Origin: Hyphomicrobiales bacterium | GTDB lineage: Bacteria > Pseudomonadota > Alphaproteobacteria > Rhizobiales > Xanthobacteraceae | Reading direction: 5' to 3' | Length of the DNA: 64,000 bases | Assembly (NCBI GenBank): GCA_013911975.1 | Contig: JACESF010000001.1 | Location: 62,001-126,000 of the forward strand | Shown: positions 29,784-38,918 of the stretch, piece after piece | Layout of the letters: the number at the start of each line of letters is the position of its first letter | Position numbering within the stretch: position 1 is the stretch's first letter | Notes under the pieces: model-generated | Seen by the model: the letters and a program-made list of their open reading frames with translations, nothing else | Told to the model about the DNA's origin: nothing | The model's database searches: none | Made by a program: the position numbers and the translations under genes

Positions 29784-30733
29784 GCCCGTTGCTTGCGAGC
29801 CTCCATCTCTATCGGGTCGCGGGCCTGCGCATCGCATCCGAACACCCGCTGGATCATCTTCCGCCGTCGGACCGGGCAGGCCCATCGCCCGACGTGCACA
29901 TCGCGTTCGCGCCGCTGGCGGCGCGCCCCGGCCGGGTCGCCGGGGCGTTCGAGGTTCATTCGCCGGACAGCGCCGATCTCGTGATCCCGGGCCGCTTGTG
30001 CATCCGCGTGTCCGGCGGCCGCGCATTGACCGTGGATGCGGCCCCCGATGTCCCCCCGGCGGAGATCCTGACTTTCCTGTTCGGCCCCGCCTTCGCCGCG
30101 CTGCTGCACCAGCGCGGAACGCCGCCGCTCCATGCGGGGGCGGTGGCTCTGGCTGGAGGGGCCGTGGCCGTGGCCGGGGCAAGCGGAACGGGCAAGTCCA
30201 CCACCGTGCGCGCCCTGCTGCGGGCCGGCGCGCGGCTTTTGACGGACGACCAGATGGTGGTCGAGCCGCCCGCCGACAGGGTCGCCCCGGGGATCGCCGC
30301 CGTGAAGCTGTGGCAGGCCGCCGCCGCGCATTTCGACGACCCCGCCCGCGACAGCGACCGCGTGGCGGCCGGGCGGGACAAGTTCCATCTCGGCATCGCG
30401 CCGGGCCAGATGGCTCGCGCGCCGGCGCCGTTGCGGGCGGTATGCATCCTCGCGCCCCGCGAGGGACACGCACCGCCGCGCCTGGAGCGGCTCTGCGTGC
30501 CGGAGGCCGTCATGGCCCTGGGCGGCTTGTCCCATCACGCCTATGTGGCGGACGCCATGGGCCGCCGCCGCGCCATCTTCCATCTCGCGGCGGATCTGGC
30601 GGGCCGGGTGCCGGTCTTCCTGCTGCACCGACCAGACGACCTCGCATCGCTTGATGAGGTGGCGGAGCGGGTGCTCGAAGCGGCGGGGCAGGAGGCGACG
30701 CGCCCTAACGCCCTGGCGAGGATTGCGCCGTGA
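29780..30733 (+). CDS. HPr-kinase-like lasso tailoring kinase
   Basis: 317 aa. The HprK-like P-loop GASGTGKST is at about residues 132-140, followed by LTDDQMVVE, which fits the HprK catalytic/metal region. The N-terminal 100 residues form a separate beta-rich domain. There is no HPr or PTS gene nearby. In paeninodin-type lasso clusters a homologue (PadeK) phosphorylates the C-terminal Ser of the precursor; the placement between B2 and the cyclase argues for that role here. Starts at ATG 29780 overlapping B2 and ends overlapping the cyclase start. Confidence 0.82.
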   Translation: MSPLLASLHLYRVAGLRIASEHPLDHLPPSDRAGPSPDVHIAFAPLAARPGRVAGAFEVHSPDSADLVIPGRLCIRVSGGRALTVDAAPDVPPAEILTFLFGPAFAALLHQRGTPPLHAGAVALAGGAVAVAGASGTGKSTTVRALLRAGARLLTDDQMVVEPPADRVAPGIAAVKLWQAAAAHFDDPARDSDRVAAGRDKFHLGIAPGQMARAPAPLRAVCILAPREGHAPPRLERLCVPEAVMALGGLSHHAYVADAMGRRRAIFHLAADLAGRVPVFLLHRPDDLASLDEVAERVLEAAGQEATRPNALARIAP

Positions 30734-32691
30734 CCGCCATCAGCGGCCTCGTGCAGTGGGGCGGGCGGCCGGACGCCGCTGCCGCCTGCGCCGCCATGCA
30801 GCGCGCCCTTTCGCCCTATGGCGCGGATCGCGTGGCTGCCTGGGACGGCGGGGACGTGGCGCTGGGCATCGGCCTCGCGCGCCTGCTTCCCGAAGACCGC
30901 CACGACCGGCAGCCGCTGTCCGGGGGCGGCGGGCGCTGGCAGGTCGTGGCGGATCTGCGCCTCGACAACCGGGCCGAACTCGCCGCGCGCCTCGGAATCG
31001 ATACGAGGGATGCAGCGAGCCTCGCGGAGTCCGACCTCCTGCTGCGCGCCTGGGAGACCTGGGGGGAGGGGACGCCCCATCATCTCGTGGGGGACTTCGC
31101 CTTCGCCGTGTGGGATGCGGCCGAGCGGCGGCTGCATCTGGTGCGCGACTTCCTCGGGCAGCGTCCGCTTTTCTATCACCTGGGCGATCGCTTCACGGCC
31201 TTCGCCAGTATGGCGCGCGGGCTTCACGCGCTCGACGGGGTGCCGGTGGCGCCGGATCTCGACCGGCTGCGGGACTATCTCGCCCTGGCGCCCATGCGGG
31301 GCGAGGCGAGCTTCTTTGCCGGTATCTCGCGGGTGGAGCCCGGCGAGCACGTCACGCTCGGCCCGGGCGGGCGCGTCGCGCGGGATGCCTGGTATGGGTG
31401 GGACCGCATCCCGCCCGTTCGCCTCGCCCGCGACGAAGACTATGTGGAAGCGTTCAGAGATACGTTCGACCGCGCCGTGTCGGACCGGCTGCGGGCCAGC
31501 GTGCCGGTGGCAAGCCAGCTTTCCGGCGGGCTCGACAGCACGGCGGTGACCGCGACGGCCGCGCGGATGCTCGCGGAGCGGGGCCGGCGCCTGCGCGCCT
31601 ATACCCATGTTCCGCTCGCGGGGGTTGCGCTGGCGGATGCCGAGACGCGGAATGGAAATGAATGGGCCCTCGCCCAGGAGGTGGCCAAACTCCACGCGAA
31701 CATCGACCATGTCCCCGTCGAGGCGGCCGGCCGGAGCATCGGCGGCGATCTCGATGCGCAGTTCCATTATTTCCAATACCCCGCGCTCAATCTCTGCAAC
31801 CTTGTCTGGATGCGCGAGATTTCGCGTCTGGCAGGGCGCGGCGGGCGTGGCGTGCTGCTGACGGGGGCAGCGGGAAACGCGACCATCAGTCTGGCGGGGC
31901 TGGAGCGGCCCGCCGAATTGTTTCGCGCCGGCCGATGGGGCGCTTGGCTCCGGGAGAGCCTGGCTTTGAGGCGGCTGGGCTACAGCCTGCCCGGCGCTTT
32001 TGCCGGGCGCACCTTCGGCGCGTTTATGCCGCCCTGGCTGTTCACGGCCCTGGTGCGCCTTCGCACGGGCCATCCGAACCGCCTGTCGGCATTCTCGCCG
32101 CTCAACGCGGAGGTGCGGGAAAGCGCTGCCCTCAAGGCCCGGCTGGACGAACTGGGCTATGACGCGAGCTTCCGGCCCTGGCCGAGCGTGCGCGGCCTCT
32201 CCGCCTTCATGCTTCGGCGCCTCGACATCCATGGGCTGGAGCAGAAGGGCCAACTCGCGGCCTTCGGCATGGATGTGCGGGACCCGGCCGCCGACCAGAG
32301 GCTGGTGGAACTGGTGCACGGGCTGCCCTCGCACCTCTTCCTGCGGAACGGCGAGCCGAAATGGCTCTATCACCGCGCGTTCGCGGACCGCGTGCCACCG
32401 GCCATCCGCCACGCGGGCCGCAAGGGGGTGCAGGCGGCGGACTGGCCGGAGCGGCTGCGCCGCGCCCAGCCCCTGCTTCAGGAGGAGTTTGGCCTTGCAA
32501 GGGAGAATGCGGCCGTCCGGACGCTTCTGGATGTGGGTGATCTGGCGCGGGATCTCGATCGGGATTTCAGCGAGGACCTGACAGGGCCGGAGGCCACGCG
32601 CCGGTTTCGCTACCGCTTGCTCCGGGGGCTCTCCGCCGCGCATTTCCTGCGCAAGACCGAGGCCGGAAACGCGGGGCCCGGAACACTCTGA
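30730..32691 (+). CDS. Asparagine-synthetase-like lasso cyclase (C)
   Basis: 653 aa. An N-terminal glutaminase-like (Ntn) domain and a C-terminal ATP-dependent amide ligase domain with the PP-loop SQLSGGLDSTAVTA (Ser near residue 265). Residue 2 is Thr and not Cys (MTAISGLVQWGG), so glutamine hydrolysis is lost, as expected for a lasso cyclase, which adenylates an Asp/Glu side chain and joins it to the core N-terminus. GTG 30730 overlaps the kinase stop. It is the last gene of the tight four-gene operon. Confidence 0.87.
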   Translation: MTAISGLVQWGGRPDAAAACAAMQRALSPYGADRVAAWDGGDVALGIGLARLLPEDRHDRQPLSGGGGRWQVVADLRLDNRAELAARLGIDTRDAASLAESDLLLRAWETWGEGTPHHLVGDFAFAVWDAAERRLHLVRDFLGQRPLFYHLGDRFTAFASMARGLHALDGVPVAPDLDRLRDYLALAPMRGEASFFAGISRVEPGEHVTLGPGGRVARDAWYGWDRIPPVRLARDEDYVEAFRDTFDRAVSDRLRASVPVASQLSGGLDSTAVTATAARMLAERGRRLRAYTHVPLAGVALADAETRNGNEWALAQEVAKLHANIDHVPVEAAGRSIGGDLDAQFHYFQYPALNLCNLVWMREISRLAGRGGRGVLLTGAAGNATISLAGLERPAELFRAGRWGAWLRESLALRRLGYSLPGAFAGRTFGAFMPPWLFTALVRLRTGHPNRLSAFSPLNAEVRESAALKARLDELGYDASFRPWPSVRGLSAFMLRRLDIHGLEQKGQLAAFGMDVRDPAADQRLVELVHGLPSHLFLRNGEPKWLYHRAFADRVPPAIRHAGRKGVQAADWPERLRRAQPLLQEEFGLARENAAVRTLLDVGDLARDLDRDFSEDLTGPEATRRFRYRLLRGLSAAHFLRKTEAGNAGPGTL

Positions 32692-32847
32692 CGCCCTGCA
32701 CGTGGCGTGTCGCGCGAGGCGAACGCCGCGCGCGCTCATATCTCACGCAGGGTCTCCACGGGCGTCCCAACTTACAGACGGCCACCTTGGCAGGTTGCCG
32801 TGCGTGGTGACTTTCGGCAGCCGGAAGCAGCTACCGCCGGGGGGCTG

Positions 32848-33015
32848 TCACGAGACGTCGATCCCGTCGCCACTGCTGGCACCGCCGGCCAACGTCACGC
32901 CCACCAGCGACACCTGGCGGCAACGCGGGGCCGCCCATGGGCGGCGCGGGGCGGGCGAGGGCGACGCAGGCTGCATCGATGCGGAATCGGGCCGGGGAGC
33001 ATGCGGGAGCGACAT
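32848..33015 (-). CDS. Candidate lasso peptide precursor (A)
   Basis: 55 aa, opposite strand, 157 bases after the cyclase stop. ATG 33015 is preceded by GAGGTG at eight bases, and an in-frame TGA lies five codons upstream, fixing the start. The end of the leader reads RPWAAPRCRQVSLVGVTL: a WxxP motif as in paeninodin-type leaders, with Thr41 at the -2 position. The core would be AGGASSGDGIDVS (residues 43-55): Ala1, Asp8 for an eight-residue macrolactam ring, and a C-terminal Ser that could be phosphorylated by the adjacent kinase. The first 25 residues are Pro/Ser/Ala-rich. Codons are GC-rich and fit the genome. Convergent orientation is unusual, and a chance ORF is the alternative. Confidence 0.5.
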   Translation of the reverse strand: MSLPHAPRPDSASMQPASPSPAPRRPWAAPRCRQVSLVGVTLAGGASSGDGIDVS

Positions 33016-33322
33016 GAAGCAGGCACCTCAAAAGTAGCGCTACAGCTTATCGCTTTCCCCTGCGTTGCACAACCTGACGGGGAGTGTCTGCGTCAATGCA
33101 TCGTTTCGCAGGGGTCCGGTATCAGGTGTGACTGACCGTCCCCCGGCACCGCGTGCCATCCCGATGTCCACCACATCCGTTTGCGGCACATAGCGCCCTG
33201 CCGGACCTGAGCAAATGCACGTTCAGGAGGATCTGCGTCTCGAAATGCTATTTCAGGTTGCGTAAAACGATCTATCCATATATCTATGGTTGTGTTCCGC
33301 GGCGAGGCCTGAGAGGTGCTTC
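33016..33322. other. Intergenic region before the tail-collar genes
   Basis: 307 bases. The last ~90 are AT-rich (TCTATCCATATATCTATGG at 33271-33289) and probably hold the promoter of the collar genes on the plus strand and of the candidate precursor on the minus strand. No further small ORF with a ribosome site and lasso motifs was found on either strand. Confidence 0.45.
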
Positions 33323-33862
33323 ATGGACCCCTGGATCGGTGAAATCCGCCATTTCTCGTTTCCGTTCGCCCCTCGGGGGTGGGTGCCGTGTGACGGGCGC
33401 CTGCTGCCGGTCCGCCAGAACGCGGCGCTGTACAGCCTGCTGGGGACCAGCTTCGGCGGCGACGGCATCAACAATTTCGCGGTTCCGGACCTGCGCGGCC
33501 GGGCCATTGTCGGCGCGACGCAGCTCACCCAGCCGGCGACGCCTCCCTATGTGATCGGGGAGGTGGCCGGCGTCGAGGTGGTTACGCTGACCGTCAACCA
33601 CATGCCGCGCCATGCGCACGATGTCCGGGTGGCCACCACCAGCGACAACCAGGCGCTGCCGAAGGGCTCGTACTTCGCTCCGGTGTCGCAGTTCAAGACG
33701 TCGCCGACCATTCCCGTCTACGGGACGCCCACGGCGCAGACCGTGCCGCTGGACCCGGGCACCGTGACGGCGGCGGGGGGCGGGGCCCATTCCAACATGC
33801 AGCCCTATGCGGTGGTCGAATACTGCATGGCCATCTCGGGGCTCTATCCGGGGCGGGACTGA
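33323..33862 (+). CDS. Phage tail collar-domain protein (1 of 3)
   Basis: 179 aa. ATG 33323 follows GAGAGGTG. N-terminal collar domain signature: GEIRHFSFPFAPRGWVPCDG, then ALYSLLGTSFGGDGINNFAVPDLRGR, as in microcystin-dependent (MdpB-like) proteins and short tail fibres. The C-terminal half is variable and ends with NMQPYAVVEYCMAISGLYPGRD. No signal peptide. The surrounding region has no phage structural genes, so this is a domesticated use of the fold; role unknown. Two paralogues follow. Confidence 0.82.
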   Translation: MDPWIGEIRHFSFPFAPRGWVPCDGRLLPVRQNAALYSLLGTSFGGDGINNFAVPDLRGRAIVGATQLTQPATPPYVIGEVAGVEVVTLTVNHMPRHAHDVRVATTSDNQALPKGSYFAPVSQFKTSPTIPVYGTPTAQTVPLDPGTVTAAGGGAHSNMQPYAVVEYCMAISGLYPGRD

Positions 33863-33933
33863 TGCCTGCGCGGCCGGCGGGGCTGACGTGCCCGTATCGG
33901 CCATGACAATGCGAAACCAAACGGAGGGGGCAG

Positions 33934-34455
33934 ATGCCAGAGGCTTATGTCGGCGAGATCCGTCTGTTCGCGGGGGCCTTTGCGCCAGCGGGCTGGTTGC
34001 CGTGCGACGGCCGGCTCATGCGGGTCGCGGACCATGAGGTGCTCTACACCCTGATCGGCAACAGTTGGGGCGGCGACCACATCCAATTCAAACTGCCGGA
34101 CCTGAGCGGTCGGGTGGCCATCGGCGCCGGGGCGACGGCCGGCGGCAGCACGCGTGTCGTGGGCCAGCTCGGCGGCGCGGAGGCGGTGGTGGCGGACCTT
34201 CCGGTTCACACCCACCATTTCCTGGCCTCCGCCCAGCCCGCGACCGCGCTCGCGCCCGCGGGCCAGATGCTCGCCACCGTCACGCCCAGCGGAACCACGG
34301 CCGGTCTCTACCTGAAGGTGGCCGGGACCGAGCAGGTCATGGCCGACGGTGCCATCGTGGAAGCGGGCGGCGGCTCGCCCCATGCCAACACCATGCCCAG
34401 CGTGGGGCTCGGCTACATCATCTGCACCGTCGGCGAATTCCCGGTTCAAAACTGA
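33934..34455 (+). CDS. Phage tail collar-domain protein (2 of 3)
   Basis: 173 aa. ATG 33934 after GGAGGGGGC. Same collar signature (GEIRLFAGAFAPAGWLPCDGR, then VLYTLIGNSWGGDHIQFKLPDLSGR), a TGGST-like linker, and the typical C-terminus NTMPSVGLGYIICTVGEFPVQN. It differs from copy 1 through the middle third, where host- or ligand-facing variation is usual in this family. It lies 71 bases after copy 1 and 18 before copy 3, so the three are almost certainly one transcript. Confidence 0.83.
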   Translation: MPEAYVGEIRLFAGAFAPAGWLPCDGRLMRVADHEVLYTLIGNSWGGDHIQFKLPDLSGRVAIGAGATAGGSTRVVGQLGGAEAVVADLPVHTHHFLASAQPATALAPAGQMLATVTPSGTTAGLYLKVAGTEQVMADGAIVEAGGGSPHANTMPSVGLGYIICTVGEFPVQN

Positions 34456-34473
34456 CCACGGCAGGAGACGCGA

Positions 34474-35016
34474 ATGGAAGCCTTTATCGGGGAAGTGCGG
34501 GCCTTCCCGTACCGTTTCAATCCTGTCGACGAAACCCGCTGGCTGCTGTGCGACGGCACCCTTTATCCCACCAGAAACTTCCAGGCGTTGTTCAGCGTCA
34601 TCGGGAACATCTATGGCGGGGACGCGAGGACCACCTTCGGTGTCCCTGACCTGCGGACGCGGGTCCCCGTGGGGACCGGTCAAGGTGCCGGGCTCAACAC
34701 GGTGGCCTATGGCGCGGTCTGGGGCACGAACGACGTGACGCTCGCGCCCTCCGAACTTCCCATCCACAAGCACGCGCTGAAAGGCGCCTTCACCGGCGCG
34801 GCGACCGACCTGTCGGACGCGCCCGGCCCGACCTTCTCCATCTCGCGCACCTTCAACCAGTTCGACTATTCCAACGAGGTGCTCGCCAACCCGGCCTTCC
34901 TGGATCCTCGGACCATCGAGGTCGTCGGGGGCGCCCAGCCCCATGAGAACCGCCAGCCGGTTGTGGCCATCACCTATTTCATCTGCTGCGAAGGGGAATA
35001 TCCCACGCGGCCCTGA
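34474..35016 (+). CDS. Phage tail collar-domain protein (3 of 3)
   Basis: 180 aa. ATG 34474 after CAGGAGAC. Collar signature (GEVRAFPYRFNPVDETRWLL with CDGTLYP, then LFSVIGNIYGGDARTTFGVPDLRTR) and the end NRQPVVAITYFICCEGEYP. The most divergent of the three, with a Cys pair near the C-terminus (FICCEGE). Triplets of this protein occur in many proteobacteria without phage context. It is convergent with the next gene, 20 bases away. Confidence 0.83.
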   Translation: MEAFIGEVRAFPYRFNPVDETRWLLCDGTLYPTRNFQALFSVIGNIYGGDARTTFGVPDLRTRVPVGTGQGAGLNTVAYGAVWGTNDVTLAPSELPIHKHALKGAFTGAATDLSDAPGPTFSISRTFNQFDYSNEVLANPAFLDPRTIEVVGGAQPHENRQPVVAITYFICCEGEYPTRP

Positions 35017-35036
35017 CGGCCCGGCATGGTCACGGG

Positions 35037-35348
35037 TCAGCGCGGCAAGGGCAGTTCGGAGCCGATCTCCACCTTGCCGCTGCGCTTGTCGTAGACGCAG
35101 ACCATCATGATGGCCTGCTTGCCGCCCTTGGGCGTGCCCGTCACCACAGCGAGGCCGTAGCTCTCGCTGCCGAACGGGTCCACCACGGCCTTGGCTGTGG
35201 GGATGTGGGGCGCCGCGGCCTTCAGACAGGCCGCCTGCACCTTGGTGCGGAACTCGGCCCAGGCGTCGGGAGCGGAAGCCCCCGCCGCCGATGCCAGGAC
35301 CAGCGCGGCGAGAAAAGCGGCCGTTCCGGCGGTGTGCGATCGTCTCAT
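35037..35348 (-). CDS. Small exported protein of unknown function
   Basis: 103 aa with a signal peptide (TAAFLAALVLASAAGASA). The mature ~75 residues have two Cys (QAACLKAA and MMVCVYDKR), a likely disulfide, and end in KVEIGSELPLPR. No family recognised; it resembles small periplasmic proteins with a short beta-sheet. It lies 18 bases downstream of tex on the same strand. Confidence 0.6.
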   Translation of the reverse strand: MRRSHTAGTAAFLAALVLASAAGASAPDAWAEFRTKVQAACLKAAAPHIPTAKAVVDPFGSESYGLAVVTGTPKGGKQAIMMVCVYDKRSGKVEIGSELPLPR

Positions 35349-35366
35349 TGTCTTATCTCCCCGCTC

Positions 35367-37682
35367 TCAACGCGGACCGTTGCGCTTCATGGCTTCCAGC
35401 AGGGCCGCGCCGAACGCGCCCTGGGCCGGGGCCTCCGGCTTCGGCCTGTGCTTCGGCGCGGGCGCCGCTCCGCGTTCGGCACGCGGCTCGCCGGCGGGGC
35501 GGGGGGCGGCATCCTTGCGCATGGAGAGGGAGATGCGCTTGCGCGGCACATCCACCTCCAGCACCTTCACCTTCACCACGTCGCCCGCCTTGACCACCTC
35601 GTGGGCGTCCTTCACGAAGCGGTCCGCCAGTTGCGAGACGTGCACCAGCCCGTCCTGGTGCACTCCGATGTCCACGAAGGCGCCGAAGGCGGCCACATTG
35701 GTCACGGTGCCTTCCAGCAGCATGCCGGGGCGCAAATCCTTGATGTCGTCGATGCCGTCCGCGAAGGACGCGGTCTTGAATTCGGGGCGCGGATCGCGGC
35801 CCGGCTTCTCCAGCTCGGCCAGGATGTCCTTCACCGTGGGCAGGCCGAAGCGCTCGTCCACGAAGGCGCGCGGGTCGAGCGCGCGCAGCGCCGCGCTGTC
35901 AGCCATGAGGGCGCGGACGTCGCGCCCGCAGGCGGCGACGATCTTCTTCGCGATTCCATAGGCTTCGGGATGCACGGCCGAGGCGTCCAGGGGCTCCTTG
36001 CCGTCCGGGATGCGCAGGAACCCGGCGCATTGCTCGAAGGTGCGCGGGCCGAGGCGCGAAACCTTCAGAAGCTCACGGCGCGAGGCGAAGGGGCCGTTGG
36101 CGTCGCGATGGGCGACGATGCCTTCCGCCAGGGACGATCCGAGGCCCGACACCCGCGCCAGAAGCGAGGCGGAGGCGGTGTTGAGATCGACGCCCACGGC
36201 ATTCACCGCGTCCTCCACGACAGCGTCCAGCGCGCGGGCGAGGCGGGGCTGGTCCACGTCGTGCTGGTACTGGCCGACGCCGATGGACTTCGGCTCGATC
36301 TTGACGAGTTCCGCCAGCGGATCCTGGAGGCGGCGGGCGATGGAGACGGCGCCGCGCAGCGACACGTCCAGATCCGGGAATTCCGCCGCCGCCGTGGCCG
36401 AGGCGGAATAGACCGAGGCGCCGGCCTCGCTCACCACCACCTTGATGGGCCGCGCCTCGGCGGGCAGGCGGGCGAGGAGGTCGGCGGCGAGCTTGTCGGT
36501 CTCCCGGCTCGCCGTGCCGTTGCCGATGGCGATCAGCTCCACCTTGTGGCGGGCGATGAGGGCGGCGAGCGCCGCCTGCGCCCCCTGGATGTCGTTGCGC
36601 GGGGCGAGGGGATAGACGGTGGCCGTGTCCAGCACCTTGCCCGTGCGGTCCACCACCGCCACCTTCACGCCGGTGCGGATGCCGGGATCGAGCCCCATGG
36701 TGGCGCGGGCGCCAGCCGGTGCCGCGAGCAGCAGGTCCTTCAGGTTGCGGGCGAACACCCGGATGGCCTCTTCCTCGGCCCGCTCGCGTGCCTCCACCAT
36801 GAGGTCCACCGAGAGGTTGAGCGAGAGCCGCACCCGCCAGGCCCAGCGCGCGATCTCCATGAGCCAGGCATTGCCGGGCCGGGCGTCCGTCACCTCCAGC
36901 GCGGCGGCGATGAGGCGCTCCGTGGGCTTTACGGGCGCGGGGTCGTTGGCGTCCACCTCAATGTCCACCGAGAGGATCTCTTCGTTGCGCCCGCGCAGCA
37001 TGGCGAGCACGCGGTGGCCCGGCGCGTTCGCCCAGCTTTCCGAATGGTCGAAATAGTCGGAGAACTTGGCGCCCGCCTCCTGCTTGCCGTCATTCACACG
37101 GGCATGCAGCACCGCGTTCTTGCGCATATGGGCGCGCAGGCGGCCGAGCAGGTCGGCATTCTCCGTGAGCCCTTCCACGATGATGTCGCGCGCGCCCTCC
37201 AGCGCCGCCTTCACGTCCGCCACCTCGCCGGTCACGCAGGCGGTCGCGAGGTCCGCCGGCGCCTTGCCGCGGTCGGCAAGGATCGCCTCCGCCAGCGCTC
37301 CCAGGCCGCGCTCGCGGGCGATCTCGGCCCGGGTGCGGCGCTTGGGCTTGAAGGGGAGATAGAGGTCTTCCAGCTCCGCCTTGGTGGTGGCGCCGGTGAT
37401 GCGGCCTTCCAGATCGTCGGTGAGCTTGCCCTGGCCGCGAATGGTCTCCAGCACGCTGGCGCGCCGGGCCTCCAGCTCGCGCAGATAGGCGAGGCGCTCC
37501 TCCAGGGTGCGAAGCTGGGTGTCGTCCAGGCCCCCCGTCGCTTCCTTGCGGTAGCGCGCGATGAAGGGAACGGTGGACCCCTCGTCCAGCAGCGCGACGG
37601 CGGAGGAGACCTGTTCCGGCCGCGCGGAAATCTCGGCGGCGATGGTGCGGGCGATGGAGGCGGCGGTGCGGGCGTCGGCCAT
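35367..37682 (-). CDS. tex: Tex-family RNA-binding transcription accessory protein
   Basis: 771 aa, normal Tex length. N-terminal Tex helices ([27 protein letters not shown] is the conserved stretch), a YqgF-like RNase H fold ([16 protein letters not shown]), helix-hairpin-helix repeats ([21 protein letters not shown] region) and a C-terminal S1 RNA-binding domain ([21 protein letters not shown]). Tex contributes to transcription and RNA processing and to stress fitness. It may be transcribed with the DUF2267 gene upstream. Confidence 0.95.
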   Translation of the reverse strand: MADARTAASIARTIAAEISARPEQVSSAVALLDEGSTVPFIARYRKEATGGLDDTQLRTLEERLAYLRELEARRASVLETIRGQGKLTDDLEGRITGATTKAELEDLYLPFKPKRRTRAEIARERGLGALAEAILADRGKAPADLATACVTGEVADVKAALEGARDIIVEGLTENADLLGRLRAHMRKNAVLHARVNDGKQEAGAKFSDYFDHSESWANAPGHRVLAMLRGRNEEILSVDIEVDANDPAPVKPTERLIAAALEVTDARPGNAWLMEIARWAWRVRLSLNLSVDLMVEARERAEEEAIRVFARNLKDLLLAAPAGARATMGLDPGIRTGVKVAVVDRTGKVLDTATVYPLAPRNDIQGAQAALAALIARHKVELIAIGNGTASRETDKLAADLLARLPAEARPIKVVVSEAGASVYSASATAAAEFPDLDVSLRGAVSIARRLQDPLAELVKIEPKSIGVGQYQHDVDQPRLARALDAVVEDAVNAVGVDLNTASASLLARVSGLGSSLAEGIVAHRDANGPFASRRELLKVSRLGPRTFEQCAGFLRIPDGKEPLDASAVHPEAYGIAKKIVAACGRDVRALMADSAALRALDPRAFVDERFGLPTVKDILAELEKPGRDPRPEFKTASFADGIDDIKDLRPGMLLEGTVTNVAAFGAFVDIGVHQDGLVHVSQLADRFVKDAHEVVKAGDVVKVKVLEVDVPRKRISLSMRKDAAPRPAGEPRAERGAAPAPKHRPKPEAPAQGAFGAALLEAMKRNGPR

Positions 37683-37747
37683 TCGGGACTCTGCGTACGT
37701 TTGGGGGCGGCCTTATAGCAGGTCCGCCCGCCTTCCGCAGGGCGCGC

Positions 37748-38173
37748 TCACGCCTTGCCGTGCCAGAAGGCCATTGCCGCCGGCGGCAGGCCGGCCAACA
37801 CCAGTTCGAATGCCGGCCCGTCCACATGCCGTCGCACGGCGGTCGCCACATGGGCGATGGCGCCTTCGGGCGCGAAATTGTGGTGCTGGCGCAGGCCCTG
37901 CGCCTCGCGGGTCATGGCTTCCCGACTGTCGAAGGGCACCGGGGTTTGCGCGGGGTCCCATCCCGTGACGAACATCGCCCGCAGAACCGGCGGCAGCACG
38001 CCCGCGAAGCGAACCACTTCGGCGGCAGACAGCCGTCGTCGGAAGGTGCGCAGCACGCCGTCCACCATGGTGAAGGACTGGTTCATGGTGCCCAGGCCCG
38101 CTTCATCGCGCGCGTCCGCCAGAATGCGCATGAAATCCTCGGAGGCGTGCTGGTACTCCATGGGAATTGTCAT
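37748..38173 (-). CDS. DUF2267-family protein
   Basis: 141 aa, cytosolic. It matches the DUF2267 pattern: TMVDGVLRTFRRRLSAAEVVRFAGVLPPVLRAMFVTGWDP, an amphipathic helical bundle. The C-terminus FELVLAGLPPAAMAFW is also typical. Function of the family is unknown, though members often occur near stress genes. It is located 21 bases after the TetR gene and 65 before tex on the same strand. Confidence 0.75.
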   Translation of the reverse strand: MTIPMEYQHASEDFMRILADARDEAGLGTMNQSFTMVDGVLRTFRRRLSAAEVVRFAGVLPPVLRAMFVTGWDPAQTPVPFDSREAMTREAQGLRQHHNFAPEGAIAHVATAVRRHVDGPAFELVLAGLPPAAMAFWHGKA

Positions 38174-38194
38174 GGCGGCGTCTCCCGAGGTGGC

Positions 38195-38827
38195 TCAGAC
38201 CAGCCCCTTCACGACGAGGTCGTAATAGTCGAGGGCGATCTCCTCGCCGCTCTTCTTGCCCGTGGGCCGGAACCAGCGGGTCATCCAGCTCAGCAGCGAG
38301 AGCACGGCGCGGCCGGTCATGGCCACGTCCACGGGGCGGAAGGAACCGTCCGCGATCCCGCCGGCGATGATGGAGCGCAGCAGGCCCTCATGGGCATCGC
38401 GCAGCTTCAGTGCGTCGTCCTTCAGCTCCGCGTTCGCCATGCCGGAATAGCCCACCAGCATGGTCACGAACGCATGGTAATTGGCCTCGATGCAGGTCGC
38501 GTGCGCCACCATGAACTGGCGCAGCCGTTCGGGCGCGGGGGCGCCGGGGTCCACCGCGTCCACGGCCGATTCATAGAGCGCCGTCAGGGTGGCGATGATG
38601 ATGGCGTCGTAGATCTCCTGCTTGGAGGAGAAGTAGTTGTAGATGGCGCCCTTCGAGTAGTTCATGGCCGCCGCCAGCGCGTTCAGCGAGCTGTCCGCGT
38701 AGCCCTTCTCCGCGAACAGCCGCGCGGCTTCCCGCAGGATTTCCGCGCGCGGGTCGTCCAGCAAGGGCGGCCGCCCCATGCGCCGCTCGGGCGGGGCCTT
38801 CTCTAATGCGGGGGCGTTGCGTTTCAT
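38195..38827 (-). CDS. TetR/AcrR-family transcriptional regulator
   Basis: 210 aa from ATG 38827. The N-terminal helix-turn-helix is clear (ILREAARLFAEKGYADSSLNALAAAMNYSKGAIYNYFSSKQEIYDAI, residues ~27-74). The C-terminal ligand-binding domain is helical. It is divergent from the glutaryl-CoA dehydrogenase gene, and the intergenic region contains a TetR-type imperfect palindrome. I infer that it represses the glutarate genes and responds to an acyl-CoA (glutaryl- or crotonyl-CoA). Confidence 0.87.
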   Translation of the reverse strand: MKRNAPALEKAPPERRMGRPPLLDDPRAEILREAARLFAEKGYADSSLNALAAAMNYSKGAIYNYFSSKQEIYDAIIIATLTALYESAVDAVDPGAPAPERLRQFMVAHATCIEANYHAFVTMLVGYSGMANAELKDDALKLRDAHEGLLRSIIAGGIADGSFRPVDVAMTGRAVLSLLSWMTRWFRPTGKKSGEEIALDYYDLVVKGLV

Positions 38828-38880
38828 CTGGCCTCGAACGAACCGAGCCGCTGAGCGGCCTTGACTTGCCTGAAAAGATA

Positions 38881-38902
38881 TATACTGACTGGTCGGAATG
38901 TA
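38881..38902. promoter_or_regulatory. Candidate TetR operator upstream of gcdH
   Basis: TATACTGACTGGTCGGAATG contains TGAC-TG-GTCG, an imperfect palindrome of the GAC-N2-GTC type bound by many TetR repressors. It starts 38 bases before the dehydrogenase ATG and 54 bases before the regulator's ATG on the other strand, so one site could control both. Confidence 0.5.
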
Positions 38903-38918
38903 AATAAGGAGGCCGGAA

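Noticed and set aside
32707..33135. 142-codon plus-strand frame overlapping the candidate precursor
   Set aside because: Arg/Gly/Ala-rich with no recognisable domain and no well-spaced ribosome site; it looks like a GC-rich shadow frame.
33323..35016. Prophage remnant
   Set aside because: Only collar-domain proteins are present; no terminase, capsid, integrase or attachment site is seen, and neighbours are chromosomal genes.
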